A DNA stretch of 64,000 nt from the NCBI RefSeq assembly GCF_029168945.1, contig NC_083604.1, positions 40,915,686 through 40,979,685 on the forward strand, given 5' to 3'. The stretch is from Cannabis sativa. Taxonomy: Eukaryota > Streptophyta > Magnoliopsida > Rosales > Cannabaceae. The translations under genes were made by a program, and so were the position numbers. Each line of letters begins with the position of its first letter. Positions within the stretch are counted from its first letter, which is position 1. The notes beneath the pieces were generated by a model that was not told the DNA's origin, ran no database searches, and was given only the letters and a program-made list of their open reading frames with translations. Positions 43,197 to 55,475 of this stretch are shown here, piece after piece.

Positions 43197-45051
43197 TGTT
43201 GGAACTTGTTTTACCAAGATCTAGATTTACTAACATGTATGTTTGATTAGAAATTTATAATCTAACATCCTAAATGTAAACTTCCTAAAACAATAAAATA
43301 AACACATAAGAGATTAAGAAATCCTTACATTGGTGGCAGCAGAATATAATGACTCCTTCCATTTAGATCTCTAGCCCTTCATTCCTGTCTATAGCATAAC
43401 ATTATCAAGATCTGAACCTGGATCTTCTTTTCCTTCAATTTGGTTAGACACAGTCTTCCTCACTATGCTAGGTATTGCTTTTGACATGAGTGGGCATACT
43501 CTCAATTCACCATAGGCTTCGAAAATTTGAGGGAGAAGAAGAGGGAATTTTGAAATTTCAAGAGGCTCTCTTTGTTTTCTATTTTTGTCTCACAAAATAG
43601 TCTGAAGTCAATTAAGAAAATAAGAGTCATCTTATTCTATTTATAAGGTGACTTCTAGGGCTAGATTTGGAATTAAATGGAATTAAAAAAATTGGCTTTA
43701 ATCAACTCTTATGGTTGAACCATATATGGGCCTATTCATTTTTAATTTTACTATTTTATTTAACTCATCTTTCTTTTCACAAATTTCATATTTTAATTCT
43801 AAATCTATAAATGTCAATTCTATCTATTTAATAAGTATAATTAATTATCAAATAAAATTGTCATTTAATTTATTTATTAATTAGACCTTACAAAGTCTCG
43901 TAATTAATAAATAAATCCTAAATCCTCTTTTCTTCTCAAATAAGCCCTTGCTTAGTGAAAACTTCACAAACAAGACATAGTTTTATTTAGAATCTAATTA
44001 ATTAATTAATACTAATTAATTGAGACTACAAAATAATATTATCCCAATTAGTGTGGGGACCATGACCTTATTGAATCAAGCTTCCAATAAGTAGATCCAA
44101 AGTTTACCAAGCAAATTTTTTAACTTATTTCTTTTTGACTCCACTATAGATTCGAAATTGTACTCCTGATTACATAGAACACTCTATATACGAAAAATAG
44201 ATACGCTTTGAATTACCCATTGTTTCAATCTAAATAATCAAAGATCCTCTATAGATGATCTACATCGTAGGGACAAATTTACCATTCTACCCTTTAATGT
44301 ATTTTATCCTTAAAACGCTTAGCTACTTGTAAATGATATTTCAGTAAACTAGTATAATTACTAAAATGAGAGCTCAATCATTTATCGCGTTAAGCTAAGC
44401 TCGAAGGAAATCATCGTTTCACTTCTAATAATTATAAAAGCTATAGATTTCATATCTATGATTAATGCTCCCACTCAATTGTACTACCATGTTTCCAAGA
44501 TGTCAGTTTTGGAAAGATCCACTTGGTTAACTTTAACAAATAAGTCAAAGAACACGAATAATACACTTAAGCCAGAACCTAACCATCTCATGATTAAGAT
44601 CTATTGACCTAAGATCAATTAAGTGATATTGACTTAGAAAGATATAATGGTAAGTTTATGATATCTTTATCCAATATTTATATTGGTCTAGTCCGATGTA
44701 TACTCCATACATCCAATACTAGTATACTTTACTAATGTCTTGAAAAGGACATACCACTTATACAAGTGTAAGTTTTATCACTGATTATCACATCAGTGTA
44801 AATCTAATGCACTGATAAATCATATGACTAAGTATTTTGAAGTATATAATCATGATTATTTTTCACTATGTAGACAACACTATAATCATGAATAACTATA
44901 TGTTTAGGATTTAATAAAATTTATACATTAAACATATAATCATGAATGTAATCATGTGAACCATGTAACATAAAATGATTTCTGATCTTCTATTAATTAG
45001 TAAATATGATTATATTAAAATGAGTTTTATTTAGAACATAAAATCCCAACA
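43197..45051 (-). mobile_element. Solo LTR of family A
   Basis: It begins TGTTGGAACTTGTTTTACC and ends AAATCCCAACA, with the target duplication ATAAC at 43192-43196 and 45052-45056. The internal domain has been lost by recombination between the LTRs. It is noticeably more diverged from the 618 and 8978 LTRs than those are from each other, so it is an older insertion or a subfamily. Confidence 0.9.
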
Positions 45052-45416
45052 ATAACAAGATCACATGAACTTGATATCCTTAGTTCCCATTGATTTTTAG
45101 AAATCCCACTCTTTTAGGCATTTTGATTAACCTATTATGCAGAGATTGGGCAATTAGAATGAATTTGGACATTTCTCTCGTGAGGTTGTTGGTCGGATAT
45201 TCATCCGGGAAGTGCCTTCTTGGTTGTTCAGAATTTTGGTTAGCATGCCCCGTCAAGAATATGTTTAATTTTGGACGACTTCGTTTGGCATATACCCTGC
45301 CCAACATCTTTTGGGCAGTCTTCTTGATTATCTGACCTCTGTCAAGTATCTTTGATACTTGACACATGTCACACCATTTCATACCACGTCCCCAGGGTGA
45401 TTTTTAAGATAATAGA
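45052..45416. other. Spacer between two oppositely oriented solo LTRs
   Basis: These 365 bases look like decayed coding sequence of unknown origin. Overlapping frames of 80-100 codons exist on both strands, but I recognise none. Confidence 0.35.
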
Positions 45417-47142
45417 TGTTGGGTTTTGTGCCCTAAATAAAATCCATTTCAATATAATCATATTTACTTATTAATAAAGATCAGAAATAACATTTTATGT
45501 TGCATGGTTCACATGATTTATTTCATGATTATATATATAATGTATAAATTCTATTTAAGTCCAGAACATATGAATTTGCTAATGATTATAGTGTTGTTAG
45601 CACAGTGGAATATAATCTTAATTATATGTACGAAAGTTTATTCCCTGATTTGTCAGTTCACTAGATTTAGACTGACATGATAATCAGCGATAGGTATTCT
45701 TACACCTTGGATAAGTGTTATGTCCTTTCCAGGGCATTGGCAAATGTATGGAGTATACATCGGAAGGGACCGATATTGAACTTTGATTAGATATATTAAA
45801 ATTTACCGTAATATCTATTCAATTCAATATCACCTGTTGATCCTAGATCAAATGATCTTAATCCTGATATGATTAGGTTCGATCTCAAGAGTATTATACA
45901 TGTTCTTTGATTTGTTAGTTAAGCCCACTTTCGGGTCAGGGTGATACGTACATTTTGGGAACATGATAGTATAACTGAGTGGGGCGCTAACATAAATATG
46001 GAGTCTATAACTTCTATAGGAATTTAGAAGTGAAACGATGATATCCTTCGAGCTTGGCTAAACAGAGATAAATGGTGGAGATCTCATTTCACTTTGCTGA
46101 AATATCATTTATACGGAGCTAAGTGTTTTAAGGATAAAATACATTGAAGGTGTAACGGTAATTTAGTGCCTATTCAATGTAGATCATCTATTAAAGGGTC
46201 ATTGATCAAATTAGGATTATAACAATGGATAACTAATGACGTATCTATATCGTGGAACATATAGAGCGTTCTATATGACTAAGAGTGCAATTCCAAGTTC
46301 TAAGTGTAGATTCAATAAGGAATTAATAAGTTAGGGAATTTACTTGGTAAATTCGGTTCGACTTATTGGAAGCTCGGAAATATAGGCCCATGGTCCCCAT
46401 ACTAGTTGAGACCATACTGCTTGTAAGACTCAGTTTATTGATTTTGATTAATCAATTATAATTCTAAAGTTAGACTATGTCTAGTTTATGAATTTTCACT
46501 AAGCAAGGGCGATATTGTAAAGAAAAGAGATTCTAGGTTTATTTATTAATTAAGATACTTTATATGTCTAAATTAATAAATATATTAAATGGAAATATTA
46601 TTTAATAATTATTTTTTAAGTTATTAAATAATTAGAATTGGCATTTAAAAGGTTAATTTGGAAAATTAGCATTTTTGAGAAAATGGGAATGAAAAATAAT
46701 AAAATGGGAAAGTTACAAAGTGAGGCCAATTTCCTTATATGGCCGCCCACTATGCATAAGGTTTACCATTTTATTTTTTCATTATTTTAATGCCATACAA
46801 TTCTAACCTAAACCTAGAAGGCATTCTATAAATAGAAAGTATTGGCTTCAGGAAACTCATGACTTTGCATATTGTTCCTTTTAGAAAAAGCCATGCGCCA
46901 CCCTCTCTCTCTTTTCCTCTCTTCAATTTCGAAATTCCTTGAGTGATAGAGTAGTGCCCACACACATCAAGTGGTATCTCAATCATAGTGTGTAAGACTG
47001 TGGAGAATCAGCATCAAAGGAAGGAGAGAAAGAGATCCAGATTCAGATCTTGATAATGCTCTGCTACAGAAAGGAATCAAGGGCTAGAGATCTGAATGGA
47101 AGGAGTCATTATATTCCGCTGCACCCAATGTAACGTATCCTA

Positions 47143-47595
47143 TGTTAGAAATACTATAAATCTGTATATAGCGCTAATTAATTCATGAGAATCAAACAAT
47201 AGGATTAAGGAATATCGGAAGTGTACCGGAGTCCATAGAATCGATTTTGTAATGATCTTTAATTGGTATGATCTTCCAATTTGCATCAAACCTTTCTCTG
47301 AAACTTTTTCTCTTGGTGATGGGGATACAAGAGTGAAAAGATACGATGCAAATGGGGACCATTACCCGTTATATTACCAACAGACAAACCTGTTGGTAAT
47401 ATTTATTGACTATTTCTATTTGGCCCCTCATCAATATAGAAATTGTCCTTATGGTATCCACATATTAAAATCATAACAATCATGCCCTTAAGTCATAAAC
47501 TTTATTCCAAAATAGACCACATAAATTTGACTTATTTATTTGATGACCCAACACACATTTTATATATACAATTGTGACCCCAATAAATTCTAACA
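47143..47595 (-). repeat. Copia B 3' LTR
   Basis: 453 bp, TG...CA. A 74-codon plus-strand ORF in it is conserved in the other LTR only because the LTRs are copies. Confidence 0.93.
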
Positions 47596-48005
47596 ATCTC
47601 CCACTGGGTCACATATGTATACATATAAATGTGTTAACCTTATTGAGCTCATAACTTTGTCATCATAACCATAGGCATGTGCAATCTCGTCCATTAACTA
47701 TATCAACATAGGATCAAAGCGATTTTCGTTGTATCAATCACAACTAAACCCATCAATGGTCACATATATCAACATAGCCAAATGACATAGATCAATCATG
47801 ATAATGTGGTATGAAAATTACATGCATGGTGATCTATTCATGTCAATTTTCAATTGGTCCTACCTTACTTTATGGAGATCAAAACTTTAGCTTAAATGTA
47901 CAAAGTGAAATAAACTTAATAACATAATTTCTGATCAGAAAAATATCCAAATACACATGTTTCATGAAACAAATAAAACACTCTAAAGACAAACTCCCAC
48001 TGAAT
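47596..48005 (-). other. Copia B polypurine tract and 3' untranslated region
   Basis: Minus-strand CCAGTGGGAGAT (47596-47607) directly precedes the 3' LTR. The remaining 400 bases up to the RNase H stop are non-coding. Confidence 0.75.
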
Positions 48006-48551
48006 CTAGATATCCTCATAATCTAAAACACCCATTCGAGCAGTGTGCTCATGAAAGACCTTGGGTGGCAAACCCTTAGTAAGGGGGTCTGCGATCATGG
48101 AGTTTGTACCTAAGTGTTCTATACAAATCTGTCCACTTTGTACCCTTTCTTTTACAACAAGGAACTTGATGTCAATGTATTTTGACTTCGTCGAGCTCCT
48201 GTTGTTGTTGGAATACAATACAGCTGACTTATTGTCACAATATAACTTAAGTGGTCTTTCAATTCCATCCACAATGCGCAGCCCAGTGACAAAGTTCCTC
48301 AGCCATATACCACGGTTGGATGCCTCATAACATGCAACAAATTCTGCTGCCATGGTGGATGAAGCTATGAGTGTTTGTTTTGCACTCCTCCATGATATAG
48401 CTCCACCACCTAATAGATATATGTAGCCCGAAGTAGATCTCCTACTATCTTGGCATCCCGCAAAGTCGGAGTCAGAATACCCAATGATCTCAAAGTGATC
48501 TGACCTCTTATATGTGAGCATGTACTCTCTTGTTCTCTTCAAATATCTCAT
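48006..48551 (-). pseudogene. Copia B RNase H domain
   Basis: This frame has 181 residues. It shows the copia RNase H landmarks: GYSDSDFAGCQDSRRSTSGY, then GGGAISWRSAKQ, ASSTMAAEFVACYEA, LYCDNKSAV and the terminal DPLTKGLPP. The domain degrades the RNA strand during reverse transcription. It is separated from the reverse transcriptase frame by an in-frame TGA near 48570, so it could not be made as part of the polyprotein. Confidence 0.9.
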
Positions 48552-48569
48552 AACCTTTTTGGCTGCTTT

Positions 48570-49806
48570 TCAGTGATCAATTCCTGGATTGCTTAAGTAT
48601 CTGCCTAACACTCCAACAATGTACGCTATATCCGGACGCGTACAAACTTGAGCATACATTAGACTCCCAACAGCCGAAGCGTAGGGAATCTTTTGTATTT
48701 CTTGAATTTCAAGGCTTCCTTTAGGGCATTGTTTAAGACAAAATTTGTCTCCTTTAACGACATGGGTATCACATGGTCTACAATCTTGCATGCCAAACCA
48801 TTTGAGTACTTTATCGATATAGCTCTTTTGTGATAATCCAAGAATACCCCGAGAACGGTCTCGATGTATTTGAATTCCTAAAACAAAAGAGGCATCACCA
48901 AGATCTTTCATCTCAAAATGCTTCGATAGAAATCTCTTGTTTTCGTGCAATAACCCTATATCATTAGTGGCAAGCAATATGTCATCGACATATAGAACCA
49001 GAAATATACACTTACTCCCACTAAACTTATGATACACACAATCATCAACAGCATTCATCTCAAAACCAAATAAGAGAACCACTTGATGAAATTTGTGGTA
49101 CCATTGACGGGAAGCTTGCTTGAGTCCATAGATGGATTTTTTTTAATTTGCAAACCATTTTCTTTGGGTCACCAACCACAAAGTTTTCTGGTTGCTCCAT
49201 ATAAATTGTCTCATCAATGTCTCCATTGAGAAACGCTGTTTTAACATCCATCTGATGTAACTCAAGATCAAAGTGAGCAACAAGTGCCATTATTATCCTA
49301 AAAGAGTCTTTCGATGAAACTGGAGAGAAAGTGTCTTTATAATCAATGCCTTCTTTCTGAGTATAGCCTTTTGCTACAAGACGTGCCTTAAACCTCACCA
49401 CATTACTATTTTCATCCCTCTTGGTTTTAAATATCCATTTATAACCAATTGGTTTTACACCTTCTGGTAATGGGACAACTTCCCAAACTTTATTGTCTTG
49501 CATAGACTTATTCTCTTCATTCATGGCATCATTCCACTTTTGAGAGTTAGAACTTTTCATGGCCTGATGAAAGTTGATTGGATCATCTTCCATCATTCCA
49601 ATGCCATCCTCATGTTTTTGAAGATACACTATGTATTCATCTGGATTAATAGCATTTCTTCTTTCTCTAGTGGATCGTCGCAAAGGCACTTGTTCTTGAG
49701 GTTTTTGAGTTTGTACCTCTGGGGTTTGATTGACTATGTTTGGTTGCTCTTGATCTAAAACTTGATCAATATTAGGAATGGAATCCTGAATATTGTCAAA
49801 AAACAA
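48570..49806 (-). pseudogene. Copia B reverse transcriptase, frameshifted
   Basis: The first frame (49806-49060) carries the polymerase entry with YKWIFKTKRDENSNVVRFKA, GIDYKDTFSPV and LHQMDVKTAFLNGDIDE. It shifts near 49140, at a run of A on the minus strand. The second frame (49082-48570) carries the catalytic YVDDILLA box and the later VLGIQIHRDRSRGILGLSQ region. All polymerase motifs are present but split over two frames. Confidence 0.9.
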
Positions 49807-50164
49807 CTATTGGAATAGGAATCAACTCATCTTCAAGAGAAGTGGGTGATTCTAAACCCTCCTCAAAAATAAAGTCCTTAACTGTATTTCTCCCCCCAAA
49901 CTCAATATCCTCAAAAAACTTTGCAGTTCCCGTTTCAAATATATTCTTTACTTTGGGATCATAAAACTTGAAACCCCTAGATCGTTCAGAATATCCAATA
50001 AAGTAGCTGCTCACAGTTTTGGGTTCCAGCTTCCTTTCATTTGGCCTATAAGGGCTAGCCTCAGCTGGACATCCCCAAACATGAAAGTGCTTAAGACTAG
50101 GCTTTCGCCCTGTCCAAAGCTCATAAGGTGTTTTTGCAGCTGCTTTAGTTGGTACCCTATTCAA
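49796..50164 (-). pseudogene. Copia B integrase C-terminal region
   Basis: This frame has 122 residues and continues the integrase with TPYELWTGRKPSLKHFHVWGC and FIGYSERSRGFKFYDP, the copia-type C-terminal module. An in-frame TAG near 50197 separates it from the catalytic core, and a shift near 49800 separates it from the reverse transcriptase. Confidence 0.85.
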
Positions 50165-50194
50165 AATGTAGGCTGCTGTCTTAAGTGCCTCTCC

Positions 50195-51448
50195 CTAGAG
50201 TGATTCTGGTAAGGTTGAATGACTGATCATACTCCTTACCATATCTTTAAGAGTACGGTTTCGTCTTTCAGCAACACCATTCATGCTAGGAGATCCTGGC
50301 ATAGTGTACTGTGGGACAATGCCACACTCCTCTAGATATCTGGCAAAAGGTCCTGGACGTTGTTCACCTGATCCGTCATATCTGCCATAGTACTCACCAC
50401 CACGGTCAGACCTCACTTTCTTTATTCTTTTGCTAAGTTGATTCTCAACTTCAGCCTTAAAAGATTTGAACACGTCCAACACTTGAGACTTTTCATGAAG
50501 TAGAAATAGGTACGCATATCTTGAGTAATCATCTATGAATGATACAAAATATTGTTGACCATTCCAAGAAGGTGTAGTAAATGACCCACAAATATCTGTA
50601 TGTATCAACTCTAAGACATCGGTAGCTCTTTTCGCACCCAATTTCTTTGTTTTGGTCTGTTTGCCTTTGATGCATTCAATGCAAACATCAAAGTCTGAAA
50701 AATCAATTGAATCTAAAATTTCATCAGACACAAGTCGCTCAACTCTATTTCTAGAGATGTGACCTAACCGTTTGTGCCATAAGGAACTTGATTTTTCATT
50801 ATCCATTTTACGCTTAGTACCACGTGATTCCACATTCAAGGTTTCATTATAAGAAGCAACAGTGTCAAGCAAATATAAGTTGTCATAAACCATAAGTGAA
50901 CCAGTTCCAACAGTATTTGAATTAATAGATAAACTAAAGCAATTGTTTCCAAATGAACAACAATAACCCAATTTGTCCAAACAAGAAACAGAAACCAAAT
51001 TCCGTCTAAAAAACGGTACAACAAAAGTATCTATTAAGTCCAAATAGTAACCAGTACTTAACAACAACCTAAAATACCCTATTGCTTCCACATTTACCAA
51101 CTTGCCATCTCCCACATAAATGCTTCTTTCAGCATCATTTGGCTTTCGGTAACTCAGGCAACCCTGCATAGAAACACTGATGTTAGTAGTAGCACCAGAA
51201 TCTAACCACCAAGTGTTTCTTGGTACCGAAGCTAAATTTACCTCAGAACAGACCAAAGTAAGAAATGTACCTTTCTTTGCTCGCCATGCAATATACTTAG
51301 CACATTCCTTCTTCATGTGTCCTTTCATGTTGCAAAAGAAACAACCATCATCACTGTTGGTTTGAGTTTGTTTGTTATGTGCAGGACCTTTATCCTTAGC
51401 AGCCTCATTCTTTCTTTTCTTGCCCTTATCTTTAGAGGTGCTTGCCAA
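50195..51448 (-). pseudogene. Copia B nucleocapsid, protease and integrase core
   Basis: This frame has 417 residues. It shows the zinc knuckle CFFCNMKGHMKKEC (about 36-49), the protease active site WWLDSGATTN (about 80-89) and the integrase zinc module WHKRLGHISRNRVERL ending in CIECIKGKQ. The integrase catalytic residues lie in HTDICGSF, SDRGGEY and GVAERRNRTLKD. The frame ends at a stop just after PESL. The apparent start at 51448 is only the first Met after a shift from gag. Confidence 0.9.
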
Positions 51449-52080
51449 GTGAGCACTTCAGTCTTCTCTTGCTTCAGTCTTTCTTCCTCTTGAACACAAA
51501 ATGAAATGAGCTCATTAAGAGTCCACTTCTCCCTTTGGCAGTTGTAACTGACCTTGAATTGACTGAATTGTGGAGGAAGAGAGATAAGCACTAAATGCAC
51601 AAGCAAGTCATCTGAAAGCTCAAGCTTTAGTGCCTTCAACTTTGAAGCAAGGTGAGACATTTCCATAATGTACTCCCTTGTGTTTTCCTTGCCCTTAAAC
51701 TTCATGGAAATAAGTTTCTTTAAAAGAGTACTTGTTTCCGCCTTATCGCTTTTTGCAAAGCGCTTCTCAATTTCAGCCAGAAAAGTTGTGGCATCGGTGA
51801 CCTCCTCGGACACCGCATCCCTAAAAGCCTCAGCTATGCCGCGCTTAATGATCATAAGACTCATGCGGTTTGAACGGTCCCACTTCTCATATATCCTCCT
51901 TTGCTCGGAGGTACTGGTATCCGTAAGAGAAGCAGGACGATCCATCCTTAATGCAAGGTCAAGATCCATGCAGCCAAGAACAATAAAAATATTCTCCTTC
52001 CAGTCCTTAAAGTTATTACCATTAAGGACCGGTACCGAATTAAGGTTAGCAGATACACTAGCAACAGCTGAAAAGAACAA
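51325..52080 (-). pseudogene. Copia B gag
   Basis: This frame has 251 residues. The copia gag signature is visible: VPVLNGNNFKDWKENIFIVL, then MSLMIIKRGIAEAFRDAV, FLAEIEKRFAKSDKAE and LISMKFKGKENTREYIMEM. Phase is lost near 51450, so the last 40 residues are spurious and the zinc knuckle appears in the next frame. Gag forms the particle shell. Confidence 0.88.
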
Positions 52081-53223
52081 TACAATTACATAAATAACAT
52101 GCTCATATAAGAATCCAAATAAAACAATAAATTCAAATAATGGTTAATCCCATCTCAAGATACCAAACACAACATTAATATTAAGTCTTTGGACAGTAAT
52201 ATTAATTGTAAGCGGTACTCTTGTTGTAGTGATCAAACATTGACAATAAATTATGTCAAATAATATGCAATCTTTGGACTAACATATTATTCACACAAAA
52301 TACCTTATAATTGTCACACATTTATCACTACAAACATGCATGAAATTCAACTAAATATTAACTCACCTTTGGGTTAGTTAATAAATTTATGAATCACATA
52401 CACACAATTATCATAATATTTTTATTAAATTAATCTACACAAAAGAGATCACTTTGGTGATATTTTGTTTCAATTAATTTAACTAAATATTAGACATCCT
52501 TAATAAATTATAAATTAAAATTTGAATTTAATTGTTACTGAATTATTAGTATTATTACTTTAAAATTATTATATATTTTAATAAAATAATAATAATAATA
52601 AAACTAAAGAAAGAAAGAAAAAAAAATCAGAACATAATGCATTTTCTAATGCATGACATCGATGCATACTCGCATCAGTAAAAGCAAAAAATCAAAATAG
52701 AAACATATATACATTAATCGCATATGTATGAATTGAAAATACTGTATTATACATATATATATATATATGCGATTGATTGAAAAACTAAAACGTGGACCAA
52801 ATACTGTAACATGGCAGTATATATAAAACTGTCATTTATATACCAAAATTTTCAATCGTAAAGATATATCATCGCATATATATACAAAGCAAACATTTAA
52901 TGGCATAAGCAAATATATATATCACTAAATACCAGAAACAAAACAATTAAAAGTGACTGAAACCGCATATAGATAATAACCATATGTGATAAATTACAGA
53001 GAAATAAGAAAAATATATACACTCAACATTGTACGATTATAATCGAAAAGATATAATCCCAAATGGACAAACCAACATATATATATGAATGGATATATAT
53101 ATATTCGACAGTACAGTTATACCGAACCGAATACTAATTGCAAAAGGAATATACTAATTACAAAAAGAATAATTTAATGGAAGATCAATATTACCATAAA
53201 TTCTCAAGAACTAATTTAGGGCA
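52081..53223 (-). other. Copia B leader
   Basis: AT-rich untranslated sequence between the primer site and gag. It contains several ATATATGCGATTGATTG- and CATATATATAC-like words that recur between 52680 and 53110. No gene is seen. Confidence 0.6.
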
Positions 53224-53236
53224 GCTCTTGATACCA
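53224..53236 (-). other. Copia B primer binding site
   Basis: Minus-strand TGGTATCAAGAGC lies two bases from the 5' LTR. It resembles the initiator tRNA-Met complement with one extra base, as in many plant copia elements. Confidence 0.8.
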
Positions 53237-53238
53237 TA

Positions 53239-53691
53239 TGTTAAAAATACTGTAAATCTGTATATAGCCCTAATTACTTCATGAGAATCAAACAATAGGA
53301 TTAAGGAATAGCGGAAGCGTACCGGAGTCCATAGAATCGATTTTGTAATGATCTTTAATTGGTATGATCTTCCAATTTGCATCAAACCTTTCTCTGAAAT
53401 TTTTTCTCTTGGTGATGGGGATACAAGAGTGAAAAGATACGATGCAAATGGGGACAATTACCCGTTATATTACCAACAGACAAACCTGTTGGTAATATTT
53501 ATTGACTATTTCTATTTGGCCCCTCATCAATATAGAAATTGTCCTTATGGTATCCACAAATTAAAATCATAACAATCATGCCCTTAAGTCATAAACTTTA
53601 TTCCAAAATAGACTACATAAATTTGACTTATTTATTTGATGACCCAACACACATTTTATATATACAATTGTGACCCCAATAAATTCTAACA
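53239..53691 (-). repeat. Copia B 5' LTR
   Basis: 453 bp, TG...CA, colinear with 47143-47595. Confidence 0.93.
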
Positions 53692-53882
53692 TCCTAAACT
53701 TTATATGTGTTTATTTCATTGTTTTAGAATTCATATTAGGATGTTAATGAAACATACATGGTAGTAAATCTAGATCCTGGTAAAATATTTCCAACAATAG
53801 ATTCATTCCCTTAACACCGGGAAAAATGTCACTTGGTGCTTCTAGGTCAAAATATTTTAAATTTTGTAACTCCTATTTGAAA

Positions 53883-54189
53883 CAGTGGCAAAGCCACATG
53901 GGGTCCTCTGGGGACACATGACCCCACTCAAGTTTTAGTAAATTACTTTTTTATATATAATTTTTTTAATATTTTCAAATATACCTCCATAAAATTAATT
54001 TTTAGTATTTTTGTCCTTATAAAATTTATGCTTTTTATTTTTATTTTCACAAATTTTTCATGTGTATCTCTATAAAATTTATATTTTTCATTCATGTCTT
54101 TACATTTTTTTAATTTCATTTTATAATTTTTTATCCAATAAAATTAATATTTGTTTACCCTACTAACATAAATGTTGGCTCTGCCACTA
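53883..54189. mobile_element. Small hAT-like MITE
   Basis: The ends CAGTGGCAAAGCCA and, inverted, TAGTGGCAGAGCCA form a 14-bp terminal repeat with two mismatches around about 280 bases of AT-rich DNA. The flanking 8-mers ATTTGAAA and ATTTACAC match only partly, so the target duplication is decayed or absent. Confidence 0.6.
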
Positions 54190-54256
54190 ATTTACACTAA
54201 TTTTTTTGTCAAACGTTTTGAATCTACTTTCCGCACACAAATGAATATAAATATTA

Positions 54257-54614
54257 GAGTAATTTACAGCATAAATACTTAGTTTAACTTCCGATTGTAA
54301 ATAAATACTTAAATTTAATTTTTGACAGTAATAATACCTAATTTATATTTCGGAAACTTTGTAGGTACCTGATTGTTAAATATTAGGTTAAGTGTTATTT
54401 TCTTATTTGTATATTTAAATTATTTTTTTAAATAAAGATTTAATGACTTAAACCAATCAGGGATTGCCACGTGGCAATTTACTTAACACTTAACAGTTAG
54501 ATACCTACATAAGTTCCAGAATTATAACTTAGGTATTATTACCGCTAAAAATTAAATTTAGGTATTTATTTGCAATTGAGAATTAAACTTAAGTATTTAT
54601 GTCGTAAATTACTC
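54257..54614. mobile_element. Mutator-type foldback MITE, copy 1
   Basis: Long inverted arms begin GAGTAATTTACAGC and end GTCGTAAATTACTC, with pairing continuing through blocks such as AATACTTAAATTTAATTTTT. The 9-bp flanks TAAATATTA and TAAACATTA differ at one base, the size expected for a Mutator-like target duplication. A second copy lies at 61371-61736. Confidence 0.85.
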
Positions 54615-54623
54615 TAAACATTA

Positions 54624-55475
54624 TCCCTAAAAACTATAATTATAGCATTTAAATTTCAAAATAATTTAAGTTGTGGAATCACTTTGATAAACTTATAAAT
54701 CTTATAAATGTTATCTATAAAAATAATTTTGTTTTTTTAAAAAAAAATTAAATTAGTGTATTAATTTGTATTTTTGTAAGATTGTGTATATTTTATATAT
54801 TTTTTTAAAAAAAATGTGTGCATGTTTCAAAATTCTCTCATAATATGTGACATAATTACAGTATTATTGTCAATCAATCAATCTTATTTCTAAACTTTTA
54901 TCATATATTTGGCTAACAATTTTGACTTAATTTTGTCAGTTGAGAGGAATGAAAATTATAAAATAGGAATGATAATAAAAATAAGAAGATGAATAAAATA
55001 GAATGTAATTTAAAATACATAAAAGAAATTGATAAAAAAATTAATTAAGCTTTTTCTTATTTTTTATTATAATAGACTTTCCTTCTATTTCTAATTGAAA
55101 TAATCACTCTACTAAAATTATAAAAAATAATTATTCTATTAGAATGACATTTTCAACATTCTAAAATACAGCTAAAGAAATAAATAGAATAAAAATTGAT
55201 TCAATTTTATTCCATTACGTACATATTTGTTGAAAGGAATGAAAACATATGAATATGAATGAGAATGAGAATAGAAATAGGAATAGAATAAAATCAAATG
55301 TAAAATGCACAAAAAAATTCATAAAAAAATTATTATATATATTTTTTTTCATGTTGCATTATAATGATGTTTCCTTCTATTTAATAATGGAATAGTCATT
55401 CTACTAAAATTATGGAAATTGAAAAGGTCACTCCATCAATTTTATTTTAATATCTTATTACCTTCAATTAAACAC
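54624..55475. repeat. Two adjacent diverged copies of an AT-rich repeat
   Basis: Segments from about 54938 and about 55229 share TTGA(G/A)AGGAATGAAAA starts, GGAAT/ATAAAA runs, CTTCTATTT and TCTACTAAAATTAT words in the same order. This suggests two insertions of one MITE-like repeat or a tandem duplication. 54624-54937 shows nothing further. Confidence 0.5.

Larger units (their letters stand above)
47143..53691 (-). mobile_element. Copia B: complete but defective Ty1/copia element
   Basis: Two 453-bp LTRs (47143-47595 and 53239-53691) start TGTTA and end TAACA. They are flanked by the target duplication TCCTA (47138-47142 and 53692-53696). The internal order on the minus strand is primer site, gag, protease, integrase, reverse transcriptase, RNase H, the copia order. 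By eye the LTRs differ at about ten positions. The polyprotein is cut by several frameshifts and at least two in-frame stops, so the element is dead as a protein source. Confidence 0.95.
45417..53796 (+). mobile_element. Solo LTR of family A, split by a copia element
   Basis: The LTR starts TGTTGGGTTTTGTGCCC at 45417 and ends ATTTCCAACA at 53796, in the opposite orientation to the other three copies. The target duplication is ATAGA (45412-45416 and 53797-53801). Copia B inserted near its end, so its own sequence is 45417-47142 plus 53697-53796, about 1.83 kb. Nesting shows it is older than copia B. Confidence 0.9.

Noticed and set aside
47252..47476. 74-codon frame conserved at 53348-53572
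   Set aside because: Inside the copia B LTRs and antisense to the element; its conservation is explained by LTR duplication.
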